Positions 1 through 9,492 of a stretch of 64,000 nt of DNA are shown here, one piece after another. The stretch lies in NCBI GenBank assembly GCA_023228875.1, contig JALOAG010000007.1, forward strand, positions 1-64,000, read 5' to 3'. The notes under the pieces were generated by a model. It was not told the DNA's origin and searched no databases. It worked only from the letters and a program-made list of their open reading frames with translations. Numbering within the stretch: the first letter of the stretch is position 1; each line of letters opens with the position of its first letter. This DNA comes from Bacteroidia bacterium. Its GTDB lineage: Bacteria; Bacteroidota; Bacteroidia; NS11-12g; UBA955. Position numbers and translations under genes: made by a program.

Positions 1-1014
1 TTTAATGGATAGCTCGTCAAGCCATTCCTCAAATCGCTGGTTGGCAAGCGGTGCTGATACCATGTGCTTACACTTTCTTTGGCAATGGTAGTAGAAGAAT
101 TTCCTCCCGCTTTTGCCTCTTGAACCGCTTCCTGTCAGGTTGCTTTTACAATCGGGACAAATAAGAAAGCCTCTTAGCGGAAGTTCTGCTTTGGCAGCTT
201 TGGGTTTGGACATGATGATTTTGGTTTTCCCTGAAAGCACCTACGCTTTTTGAAAGAGTGCTTCGCTTACTATGGCTCTATGTACTCCGTCTATTACTTG
301 TCGAGGTTCGTCATTGAGGGCGGGGATTACGATTTTCCCTGCATATATCGGGTTGTCAAATAAGGTGGCGAATCTGCTTCTTGAAAGTGTCATACCTTTG
401 GGTGCAAGCATTTTCCTGATTTGTACTTTATCGTATAAGCCTGTGCAGTAGAGTTCAAAGGCTTCTCTGACTAAATCTGCTTTGTGTCCGTCAGGAATTA
501 ACAGGGGTTTGTTTTTTTCGTCTCTTGTGTATTTGTATCCAAAGGGAGCGGTGCTGCAATGCCTGCCTTCTTTCATTGCTCTTCTCATTCCGTTGGAGGC
601 GTTCATTGAACGTCTGTCGTTTTCTATTTCAGGGGTGGACAGGTAGATGACTAAAAGTAGTTTGTTTTCGGGTATGGATAAATCCAAAGGTTGCTCCATT
701 GCTTCACATTCTACTCCGAGGGTTTTTAGCTGCTTTATCATGATTAAGGCTTCGGTGGCATTTCGGGAAAACCTGTCCCATTTGAGGAAGACGAGTTTGT
801 TTATTTTGCCTTTGTGCTGTTTGAGGTAGGAAAGCAGCTTTTTGAAGGTGGGGCGGTCAAAAGTTTTGGCGGAATGGTCTTCGGAGAAATGTTCTACTAC
901 TTGGTATTGTTTTATCTTGCAGTAGGTGTTTAGTTTGTCTTGTTGGTCTGTCAGGCTGTATCCGTGGCTTTGTTCGTCTGTGCTGACCCTGATGTAGGTG
1001 ATGGCGGTTGTCAT
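1..1014 (-). pseudogene. Large serine recombinase, interrupted by an in-frame amber codon and cut by the window edge
   Basis: The N-terminal part (from ATG at 1014) is a resolvase/invertase catalytic domain. Arg9 and the nucleophile Ser11 sit in YIRVSTDEQ, and the KWDRFSRN motif is near residues 78-85. A Recombinase domain follows (APFGYKY at 156-162 and onward). After LFQKA the frame meets TAG at 243-241. The same frame then continues without another stop to base 1, reading VLSGKTK and then a zinc ribbon (CPDC and CxxxC). Family members normally have a residue such as Gln at this point, so a CAG-to-TAG change is the simple reading. The zinc ribbon and coiled region help large serine recombinases bind DNA, so the truncated product is probably inactive. 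It may have been the integrase or resolvase of the island to its right. The call as a recombinase is secure; loss of function is inferred. Confidence 0.85.
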
Positions 1015-1146
1015 AGACTTGATGTTATCTTTTATGTGCTGTCTGTCTTATGCTGTTTCAAAGATAGGAAAAAATTCAGTTGTGGAAATACCGCTATTCT
1101 GAAAAATGTTTCTGTAAGGAAAGAACAGCAAAGTTTAATGTCTGAA

Positions 1147-1245
1147 TGAAAGGATTTGAAAGGTTCTGAAAGGAAATGAAAGATTTTAAATGTTTTGATG
1201 TAAAATGTAATGTTTTGAAATATTTTGAAAGGAAATGAAAGGATG
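1147..1245. repeat. Ten-base direct repeats (TGAAAGGnnn), two blocks
   Basis: Copies of TGAAAGG or close variants begin at 1147, 1157, 1167 and 1177, exactly ten bases apart. A second block begins at 1216 (degenerate), 1226 and 1236, again ten apart. Ten bases is about one helical turn, so the heptamers would face the same side of the DNA. The array is just upstream of the recombinase start (1014, minus strand). This suits a binding array for a recombinase or repressor, but it could be a simple low-complexity expansion. Confidence 0.6.
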
Positions 1246-1396
1246 AGATTTTTTGGGAAAGTATGATTTTGTGATATGGGTATTTTTTCGCTTTATAGAA
1301 TTGATTACCAAGTGTTTGTGTTAATGTAGTTTTTTCTCTTGTAGGGAGGGGCGGAACTCAAAAAGTGTGCTGCGGGTATAAAAAGCGGAAACCCCC

Positions 1397-1414
1397 TTAT
1401 CAACATGTTGATAA
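1397..1414. repeat. 18-bp perfect palindrome, TTATCAACA in both orientations
   Basis: The sequence TTATCAACATGTTGATAA is its own reverse complement. Each half, TTATCAACA, differs by one base from the DnaA box consensus TTATCCACA. No AT-rich unwinding element or replication initiator gene is next to it. It may be an operator for a dimeric regulator, or a remnant of a mobile-element origin. Confidence 0.5.
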
Positions 1415-1701
1415 CCCTGACAGAGTAAATTCCCTCTCTCCTTTTTGAAACAAGCATTTTGGAAGTATTTTGCGGTGTTAATAAGCCTGATACTTTTCCA
1501 ATAGGGCAATAATTAGTTTGGCTGTTTGGTTTTAATGGTGTTACTTAGCCCACGTCTTTTGGGGGAATTGTAAGCTGCTTTTTTGCCTGTTTCTGTCTCA
1601 AATCAGCCTTTTTTCTTCGTTTAGGCACGCAAAGCTGACCTTTAAAACCATTAATGGAAAATCATTCAAAATAAGTACTCACCTAAAACAATTTAAGGAA
1701 T

Positions 1702-4700
1702 ATGCACTTCTTCACAGAACATACTATACTCCCTGCTCAAGAAGTTTCGGATAAATACGGTCCTGATGGCGGAACTTCTTCTGATTTATACAATATTTCA
1801 GCCCGATTTGAATTGCCAAAAGGAAATACAGCAAAGGCTTTTGCATGCCAAGCGGGATTAATGTTGGTGCAACAATCATCTGTAGATTCTGACTTGGTTA
1901 ATGTTCTTATCAAACCTAATGAATCGCCTAAATCTTATTTACAGGTTAAATATTACATATACAGAGGCATACTGAAAAGCAGCTTAATAAGTGGAAATGA
2001 TATTACACCCGCAGACATCAGCAACAATGAATTAATTGCAAGATTTTGGGATGAAAATGAAAACCACCCAGACCCCAAAGCCTATTTAATAGGATTTGAT
2101 AACAGCCTGCCGGACAGTACCGACATTGAAGATATTCTTCTATGTACCGTTTCTGGCACTGTAGAACCAATATATGTAAAGGAAGGCGAGTGGTTTGGCG
2201 ATTTTGGGGGTACACATGAAACCGAAAAGCATCCGATAGATTTTGAAGTTCTCATTGACAATGCCGAAGAAGTAATCACTACCCTCGGCTATTTAAGAAA
2301 CGGCTTTTATAATTCCGATACTTCTAAATATCAGGTAAATGTTACTTCTAAATCAAACTTAGAAAAACGCAGAATAAGAGAGCAAATTTTATCATTTATT
2401 GACCCTGCTGCTCTTTTTGGTATGTTTTATAATGAAAAGGTTGGTTTTACTGAATATCCTTCAGGCTCAAAAGTAGCCAAGGATACGAATAACGACCACA
2501 ACACTCCGGAATACATTTACACCGTATTCCTGAACAAATTTGAAACCAAGCATACTGTTTACCTTGACATAAGAAGCGACAGGGGATTTTCTTATAATTT
2601 CTATGGAAACTACGATGACCAAACTATCAATAACAATAATATTAAAATCAAACTTGGCAGTGCAGCAGTTACTCCCCAAAAGTATCAGACAAATGATTGG
2701 CCAATAATCATTATCTCTCAATCTCAAAATTGGACTGGGACTAATCCAATACCTGCTAAAAACAGGATTAAATTTCAATTACGGCTTGATGATGTGGGAA
2801 CTTCCGGCAGTGCGGGATACCCGCTGATTTTTCTTGAAAACATTAGTGTACTAAATCCAACTAATAATAATAAAATAACTTCTAACTGGATAGCAAAGAA
2901 AGCTCTGTTAGAGGGGAATATTCCTAATGTTGTGGCAGAAAAATATACCAAAGAAGTAACTTTTCATTTTCCCCATAAGGATTCCGGCTCTACCAAAAAC
3001 AATGTAGCCCATTATATTCAGATATGCTACTTTCGGCAAAATCATAGCCTGACTCCATCAAGCACCGTAATGCCGAGTTCTAAGTATTTCAACAACGCTT
3101 TTGTTGAACTTGACCGTCTTGTATTAGGCACTTACAAAGACCCCTATTCACCGGGCACTCCTGAAAATCCTGTTCGTAAAAACAAAACAATAGAATCCGG
3201 CAAGTATCACCTCATTCATCAGAAGCTCAATGAAAATGACGGAACAGGCAATTTTGCCTTTTGCGCGAAATCAGGCGCATACTGGGAAAGAACAGGAGCA
3301 CCCATGTTTGGAGGAGAATACCCTGCCCGTGTGTTGCTATACACCACTATTTACAAAGAAGACGAGAACAACAGCAACAAAAAATTCTTACCGACTTATA
3401 ACAGAAGGTTCAACCTCCACGAAAATTCATTATTTGAGAATTCAAAATTACGAAACGACATGGATTTAATCTGCCGAAGCTATAAGATTGATAACAACGA
3501 CATTAAAATGCTGGGTATTAATTGGTATAGTGAATCGGGGAGAGAAGATGTTTCTAAAAATCATAAAGAAAACCTGATGTTGTTGGGGTTGACCCATAAG
3601 GAACTGACCGCCATTTATGAAACAACAGGATTGGCTTACGATGATTTTCACAGGTACATTTACTTAGACCCCGACAGCAGCAACCCTCTTACATCTGATG
3701 CACCTGAAAACATACGTTATCACAAATATACCATACGCATTCAGGGAATTGCAAATACAACCAATGGAAATGGAATTAACGAGATAGGAATGATTACCCC
3801 GCAATTAGACGAGCAGGATATTGTAGTTTACAGCAGAGACAACCAGTTCTTTCACTCACAAGATTTTTCAGAGCCGGAATCACTATCTCCTGGTCAAAAC
3901 AGACTTGAAATGCATATTTACGAACTTCCAAAGTGGCAGAGAACTGTAGCAACAACAAAACAGAACCCGCCACCACGAAATGGAATGATTTTATGTCGTG
4001 ACAATATTGACTTGAGTTTGGTTTATGATGTTCAAAATGTATACTTTATCTATTTCAGAAAAGATGGGTCATCTGCCGAAGTTTGTAATTCAGAACTTGT
4101 GCTTTGTCATTCTCTTAATAATGGGAAAGTTGTATCAACAGAATACTTGAATGCCAAGAAGTGGATTCCAGACCCTGGTTATGAGCAGCCTCATTTTCAT
4201 GTTTGGACATATGGAGTCGATAAGTATAGACCTCGAGAAATTGATTTATGTGATTCATATACTTACTTAGGTAAAAATAGAAGAGTACTAAGTTTTGGAA
4301 TGTACAGAGGTAGCGAATATAGAGTTGTTAGGTATTTTGCAGATGAAAAAATGGGATTTATGGTTCATCTAGAAGCCTTGAATCTTCAAAATCCTAATAT
4401 TAAATTTGAATGGGTTAAAACTATACGATATTATTGTCAAATACTGCCATGTGCTGCTTTCTTAGGAGTTCTTGCGCAAGTCGATTTTGGACAAGTATCA
4501 GCGGGAATGGCTTACCCAGATGCTTCTTGTTTTCCCAGTACAACACATACAAATGGGAAGGCTGTTGATACTAGATATGGAATCTATCAGTCGCGTGGTT
4601 GGGCAGAAGACCAAATTTATCTTGATAAAATGTATCGCTATGGGTTTGATGCGATTTATAAGGGAGATATTGCTTTAACCCTAAAGTGGCCTGCTACATA

Positions 4701-4776
4701 CGCAAAATACCATGAAGACCACTTGCATTGTGGTGGTTTTATTATGCAAAATAACAAGATAAGAATAGATGAGTAG
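1702..4776 (+). CDS. Giant uncharacterised protein (1024 aa) with C-terminal M15/LAS-type zinc peptidase motif
   Basis: I do not recognise the first ~760 residues, which look like mixed beta-rich domains without a signal peptide. The C-terminus carries the hallmark of LAS metallopeptidases (M15/M74: D-Ala-D-Ala carboxypeptidases, VanX, MepA). THTNGKAVD gives the HxxxxxxD pair His949/Asp956, and HLH at 1007-1009 gives the third zinc ligand. Enzymes with this arrangement usually cleave peptidoglycan peptides. By eye the last ~250 codons (from about base 4000) are more AT-rich than the earlier part, as if the C-terminal module had been exchanged. The gene is first in a plus-strand series of giant proteins and is followed 100 bases later by a small putative lipoprotein. 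That layout resembles an effector and its immunity protein, but this is inference. The ATG at 1702 is the first start in frame. Confidence 0.75.
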   Translation: MHFFTEHTILPAQEVSDKYGPDGGTSSDLYNISARFELPKGNTAKAFACQAGLMLVQQSSVDSDLVNVLIKPNESPKSYLQVKYYIYRGILKSSLISGNDITPADISNNELIARFWDENENHPDPKAYLIGFDNSLPDSTDIEDILLCTVSGTVEPIYVKEGEWFGDFGGTHETEKHPIDFEVLIDNAEEVITTLGYLRNGFYNSDTSKYQVNVTSKSNLEKRRIREQILSFIDPAALFGMFYNEKVGFTEYPSGSKVAKDTNNDHNTPEYIYTVFLNKFETKHTVYLDIRSDRGFSYNFYGNYDDQTINNNNIKIKLGSAAVTPQKYQTNDWPIIIISQSQNWTGTNPIPAKNRIKFQLRLDDVGTSGSAGYPLIFLENISVLNPTNNNKITSNWIAKKALLEGNIPNVVAEKYTKEVTFHFPHKDSGSTKNNVAHYIQICYFRQNHSLTPSSTVMPSSKYFNNAFVELDRLVLGTYKDPYSPGTPENPVRKNKTIESGKYHLIHQKLNENDGTGNFAFCAKSGAYWERTGAPMFGGEYPARVLLYTTIYKEDENNSNKKFLPTYNRRFNLHENSLFENSKLRNDMDLICRSYKIDNNDIKMLGINWYSESGREDVSKNHKENLMLLGLTHKELTAIYETTGLAYDDFHRYIYLDPDSSNPLTSDAPENIRYHKYTIRIQGIANTTNGNGINEIGMITPQLDEQDIVVYSRDNQFFHSQDFSEPESLSPGQNRLEMHIYELPKWQRTVATTKQNPPPRNGMILCRDNIDLSLVYDVQNVYFIYFRKDGSSAEVCNSELVLCHSLNNGKVVSTEYLNAKKWIPDPGYEQPHFHVWTYGVDKYRPREIDLCDSYTYLGKNRRVLSFGMYRGSEYRVVRYFADEKMGFMVHLEALNLQNPNIKFEWVKTIRYYCQILPCAAFLGVLAQVDFGQVSAGMAYPDASCFPSTTHTNGKAVDTRYGIYQSRGWAEDQIYLDKMYRYGFDAIYKGDIALTLKWPATYAKYHEDHLHCGGFIMQNNKIRIDE

Positions 4777-4876
4777 TAAAATTTGTAATAATAGTCTTGT
4801 GAATCATCTATACTATATGGTTTTAGGTACTTTGTCAGGGGAGGGGAAATTAATCAAAAAGTTTGAATTTGTATAA

Positions 4877-5650
4877 ATGAGCATGACCGCGACACATATC
4901 AAAGAAGTATTGAAATTGTCAGGAACTTACAGTTTGTTCCTTTTTATTTCTTGCTATGGTAACACAACAGGAGAAAAAGAATCAGTAGCAATCTCTACTA
5001 CTATATCTCTATCAGATTCCTCTCTGATTCTGACAACAGCACAAGATACTGCAACATCAAATATAAATTCCCCGATACCAACCTACCCTTTTGGGGACTC
5101 GCTAATTTTATCCGACTATTTTTTAACAGGCTGGGGCGACCATGAAGAACGTGAAGAAAATCCTAAATTAGACGAAATAGATTCGAGTGTAGTAGCAACA
5201 TTTCGTAAGCTAAATTTTTCAAAAGACATATTAGCAACACCAACATACCGTCAGTATCGAATACTATCAACAGATAGACATGACCTATGCCAATGTCAAA
5301 TAGCCGACAATATAGATAAATTTCAATTCAAATATCAGCTCGAAGACATTTTTGATTACAATGTCTATTATGCTTTTACTAATAAGACAAACAGCACTAC
5401 TTGTGAAATGCGATGCTTCGAAACTGGTTGCATTGTATTGATTGATAAAAACAACGACACCGCCATATTTATTCCTGCCTACCATTTAGGGAGTGTATCT
5501 TGTTGCGGAGATTATATGTTTTTTTACATGAAATCTAATGGACAGATTTCACTTGTAGAAACCTCCGTTTTTGAAGGCGATTTTAAATATGTTTGGAAGA
5601 AAGATATAATAATTAATCGATATGGCGGAATTGACATTTTGGAAAAATAA
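4877..5650 (+). CDS. Putative lipoprotein of unknown function (257 aa), possible immunity protein
   Basis: The N-terminus has a basic stretch (residues 8-13), a hydrophobic segment and FISC, a plausible lipobox with Cys26 as the lipidated residue. It is less canonical than LxxC, so lipidation is not certain. The remainder is a Thr/Ser-rich linker (about 35-75) followed by a soluble domain with several Cys pairs (CQC near 140; EMRCFETGC). I recognise no family. It lies between the gene with the zinc-peptidase tail and the DUF6603-like gene, ending only five bases before the latter's likely ATG. A periplasm-facing lipoprotein next to a peptidoglycan-cleaving enzyme would fit protection or localisation, but nothing in the sequence proves it. 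An ATG two codons downstream is an equally possible start. Confidence 0.7.
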   Translation: MSMTATHIKEVLKLSGTYSLFLFISCYGNTTGEKESVAISTTISLSDSSLILTTAQDTATSNINSPIPTYPFGDSLILSDYFLTGWGDHEEREENPKLDEIDSSVVATFRKLNFSKDILATPTYRQYRILSTDRHDLCQCQIADNIDKFQFKYQLEDIFDYNVYYAFTNKTNSTTCEMRCFETGCIVLIDKNNDTAIFIPAYHLGSVSCCGDYMFFYMKSNGQISLVETSVFEGDFKYVWKKDIIINRYGGIDILEK

Positions 5651-5655
5651 TAACT

Positions 5656-8600
5656 ATGACAAAACTAACATCACTAAACAATTTAATTTCCATTGATAAT
5701 ATTCCAGCCGAGTTTGAATTTATTCAGGATGGGATAAATACGGTATTTTCCAAGCTGTTTTTTTAAGCAGTTGTATTTTTACCGTTCGGGAGATGTCAGG
5801 CATTACTCATTCACACTGGTAAGCAAATCCAAAATTGCGATTGATATTACAGGGGGAGAAGACATTGTTCTGGTGGTTAATCCGGGCTATTCTTCAAGCT
5901 CTCCAAGCGAGTTTGATGTAAGTGCCAGATATAGATGGATTTTAAAAGACAGACTTGGTTCGTTTGACATAGGTTCATTTGATTACTCCCCCGAAGCGTT
6001 TTTAGATATTATAATCAAGGTTTTTGGGATAGACACGGCAAGCATCTTACAATCGGCAATCTATGCTTTTTTTCACGAATCGGACTATGATGAGGACTCT
6101 GACCCCTTGCAACACTTTGTTGAAGTGTTTAATGAGTATTTCTCCCCCGCTACAGATTTAACAGTTCCCTCTCACGACAACTTAAACGAAATAATAGAAG
6201 ACCTGATTGCTCAAATGGCAACAGGAGGGAATGACCCATTCGCTGTAATATTTAGCTTATACATTGATGCAGGAGCAACCCTTGAAGAAAAGCTTGCCAA
6301 CATAGAAACTTTATTCAGAGAATACTTCGGGGGATTTACATTAGACTCCTTTAAACAAATACTCCTTCCTCAATTTTCAGTTTCTTTTCACGACTTAAAT
6401 ATTGCGTTGGAATTTCCCCGAAATATCCTCCAACCAATTAACGAACAAACAGGAGAGGTTGAAGAAGACGAGGAAATAAAAACAAGATTAACTTGTGATT
6501 TAGGCTCACTTACCTTCGATAGCGATGTCGGTTTTTCTTTCAATGCTGTGTTATCTATGGCATTGGACAAATCTGAAATCTTAGGCACAGGCTTTATATT
6601 AGAAGCCACAGGAATAAAGATTGATTTAAGCGACTCCTCCAACATCCCCGAAGCAGACGCAGAAGACCGCCCCTCCTCATTCAAAGGCATCTACATAGAA
6701 GAAGCCACCATAGGGCTGCCCAAAGACTGGACAAACAACTCCGATGTAGGGGTAGAAATCAAAGGAAAAGAACTCCTCATAGGCACAGAAGGCGGCTTTT
6801 CGGGTAAGATAGGCGTAGAAGGCAACGGCAACCTCAAATTCAGCCTCTTAGGCATAGAAATTGACTTCACCTCCTTTTATGTTGAATTTAAGCAAAATCA
6901 AGTCCTTTCCTCCGACATCAAAGGCAAGCTCACCATACCGGGGCTGCAAGACAGCACAGGCGAGGACGCCAAGCTGGACTTTGTTATAGACTGGAACAAA
7001 GACGGCTACTCCATAGAATTTAAAAACACCAACGGCATTCAGCTAAAAGTTCCCAATGTAGTGGACATCACCCTGTACTCCCTTTCCATTGGCAGGATTA
7101 ACGGCAAGTGGGAGTTCAAGAGCAAAGGAAAGATTGACAGGGTGAGGGATATTCCTGTTATCGGGGCGATAATCCCCCGCACCATTGACTTTAAGCAATT
7201 TGAAATCAACCAGGGGGCAGCCAACGATTACAACATAGACATCAAATGGGAAAACGATGTAACAGCCAATTTCAGTAAGAACGGCTTATCCGTTGATGAG
7301 GAGCATACTTTCCCAATCAACAAAACCTTCCTTAAAATCTTCACGCTTCATTTGATGAAGTTGCAGGTTAAGTCAAACGACCAAAACGGTGTTGATATTC
7401 AGGCATTGGCAGACGCGGATTTGGAACTGAAACCCATTTTTGCCAAAGCGAGAGGCGGAGGGCTGAAAGCAGAAATTTCCTTTCCCGAAAACGGAGGAAA
7501 CCTTGGACCTGTAGATATCCGGTTCAGCTTTGTTACCCCCACCTCAATGGGTATTAAAATCAAAATACCGGGAATTGAAGGGCAGGGATATTTGGACAAA
7601 GACCTTGCTGAGGAAAAATATTCGGGAATGCTGCACCTTGAAATTCAGGACAAGCTGAAAATCACGGCTTTAGGCATACTTAACCTGAAGCTGCCAAGCG
7701 GTAAAGCGGGATTTTCTATTATTGGCATTGCTACTGTTGAGTTTGACCCTGCTATTGATATTACGGCAGGCTTGAAATTGAGCGGCATTGGCGCATTGTT
7801 CGGGCTGAACCGCTCCATGGACATTTCCGCTTTGCTAAGCAGCCTGCGCAACGACACCCTGCAACATTTAATGTTCCCCAAAGACCCTGAAAAAAACGCG
7901 CCAACCATTATCAGCACCATGGGCAGTGTTTTTCCTGTACATGAAGGGCAATTTACCTTCGGGTTGCTGCTGAAAGCCTATTGGGGAGGCGAAAAGCTGG
8001 TGCAACTGAAATTAGGCGTATTGGTAGAAGTTCCTGACCCTGTAAAAATTGTTATTGCGGGAATATTGCAAATCAACCTGCCTGACGAGGCAAATCCATT
8101 AATAAAGATAAATGCTTCTTTCCTTGCGGCTGTTGATTTCGAAGCCAAAAAGTTTGCGCTGGATGCCAGGATATACGATTCCAAAATCATGAATATTTCC
8201 ATTTCGGGAGATATTCTGGCAAGGTATTATTGGGGAGAAAACAGCGGATTTATGCTCTCAATAGGAGGTTTCCACCCGTCTTATACGCCTCAGAAAATGG
8301 ACTTGCCCGCCAAGATTAACCGTTTGGCATTAAGCTTTATAGATGAACCGGGCAAGAGCCTGAAAGGTGTTTTTTACATGGCGGTTACTTCAAATTCCGT
8401 GCAGTTTGGAGCAGTGCTTGATTTATATGTGGGCATTGCCTTAGGCTATAACCTTAAAGCCAATTTCAGTCTTGATGTGCTGATTTACACTAAGCCACAG
8501 TTTTCGTTTATAGCAGAAATGCACATAAGCGCAGGGGTATATAAAGGGAGTAAAAACAAACCTGCTGCCGGCATAAGCATAAGCATGTCGCTTCAGGGAC

Positions 8601-9478
8601 CAAACCCATACCATGCAAAAGGCAGGGGGTCTGTGAGCATAGGACCGATTGAGGTTTCCGCTGATTTTGATTTGAAGCTCAGCAATGAGAAACCAATTTC
8701 TGCATCAAGCGTAAACGTGTTTGCCTTGCTGACAGCACAGCTTCAGAACAATTATACTTGGCAAACCATTTTGTCTGCTGTAAATGTTAACATGAGAGAA
8801 GCGGATTTATCCGAATCGGGAGGAAATACATTACTTCTTCATCCGATGGGCAGGTTGCAGGTAAAACAAGGTATAGTGCCTTTAAATATTCCAATTAAAT
8901 GTTTTGGAAATTCAACGGTTGAAGGCGATGACAAAATGTGGATTCAAAGCGCGAAGATTGGACAAACAACACTTATCACAGCTCCCACTAAAGACAAATT
9001 TGCTCCTGACCAGTTTTTCAATATTTCGGACAGCGAAAAGCTGACTTCTCCTTCCTTTAATGATTATGAAGATGGGGTGGAAATCGGAGGTGTTGATGTG
9101 ATTGAATCTTCATGTGTAAGAATAAAAGAGGCAGGACATGACCCGGTAATTATAGACAGGGAATTTACTTACCCGAGACCTTTTGAAACCCTTGATGTTA
9201 ACCGCCAAAATGATTTGTTAAGCGGTGGAGTTGTTGCGGGTTCTCCTGTTGCAGGTAAAAACCCCGCCCATAATTTTATTGGAGAAGAGCAGCAGGTATC
9301 GTCAGCTCAGGATGGGTTTACGCTTTTGTTTGCAGAAGATAACACAGAAGTTGCCGCTGAGTTAACCTTCCTGACTTATGAAGATGCAATAAGCTCTCTT
9401 CAAGCCTATGCCCTTGATTTGGACTTATTTGAAAATGAAATAATTATTGAACAGAGGAGTATTATTGTAACGAGTTAA
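5656..9478 (+). CDS. DUF6603-like giant protein (about 1273 aa) with +1 frameshift in a T7 tract near its start
   Basis: The long frame (5771-9478, 1235 codons) has only a TTG start and lacks a natural N-terminus. An ATG at 5656, five bases after the previous stop, opens a 36-codon frame (MTKLTSLNNLISIDN...) that ends in TAA directly after seven T residues (5758-5764). Removing one T joins the two frames as ...SKLFFKQLYFYRSGD, giving one protein of about 1273 aa. The body is made of repeated beta-strand units (KGKLTIPGL, LKLSGIGALFGLNRS near residue 667 of the long frame, SIGGFHP). From memory this matches the uncharacterised DUF6603 family of large proteins. No signal peptide is visible. It is followed after 14 bases by the 980-aa gene. 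Function is unknown; the frameshift may be phase variation, decay or a sequencing error. Confidence 0.7.
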
Positions 9479-9492
9479 AAAAATAGAATATT

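Larger units (their letters stand above)
1015..1701. other. Gene-free stretch between recombinase and giant-protein operon
   Basis: About 690 bases with no convincing gene. It holds an array of ten-base TGAAAGG-type repeats (1147-1245), AT-rich DNA, and an 18-bp perfect palindrome at 1397-1414. A 62-codon open frame on the minus strand (1321-1509) has no recognisable features and is not called. The promoter of the operon that starts at 1702 should lie near the right end, but I see no clear TAnnTTTG box there. Confidence 0.6.

Noticed and set aside
1321..1509. 62-codon minus-strand frame in the gap
   Set aside because: No domain, no promoter and a strange composition; the palindrome lies inside it.
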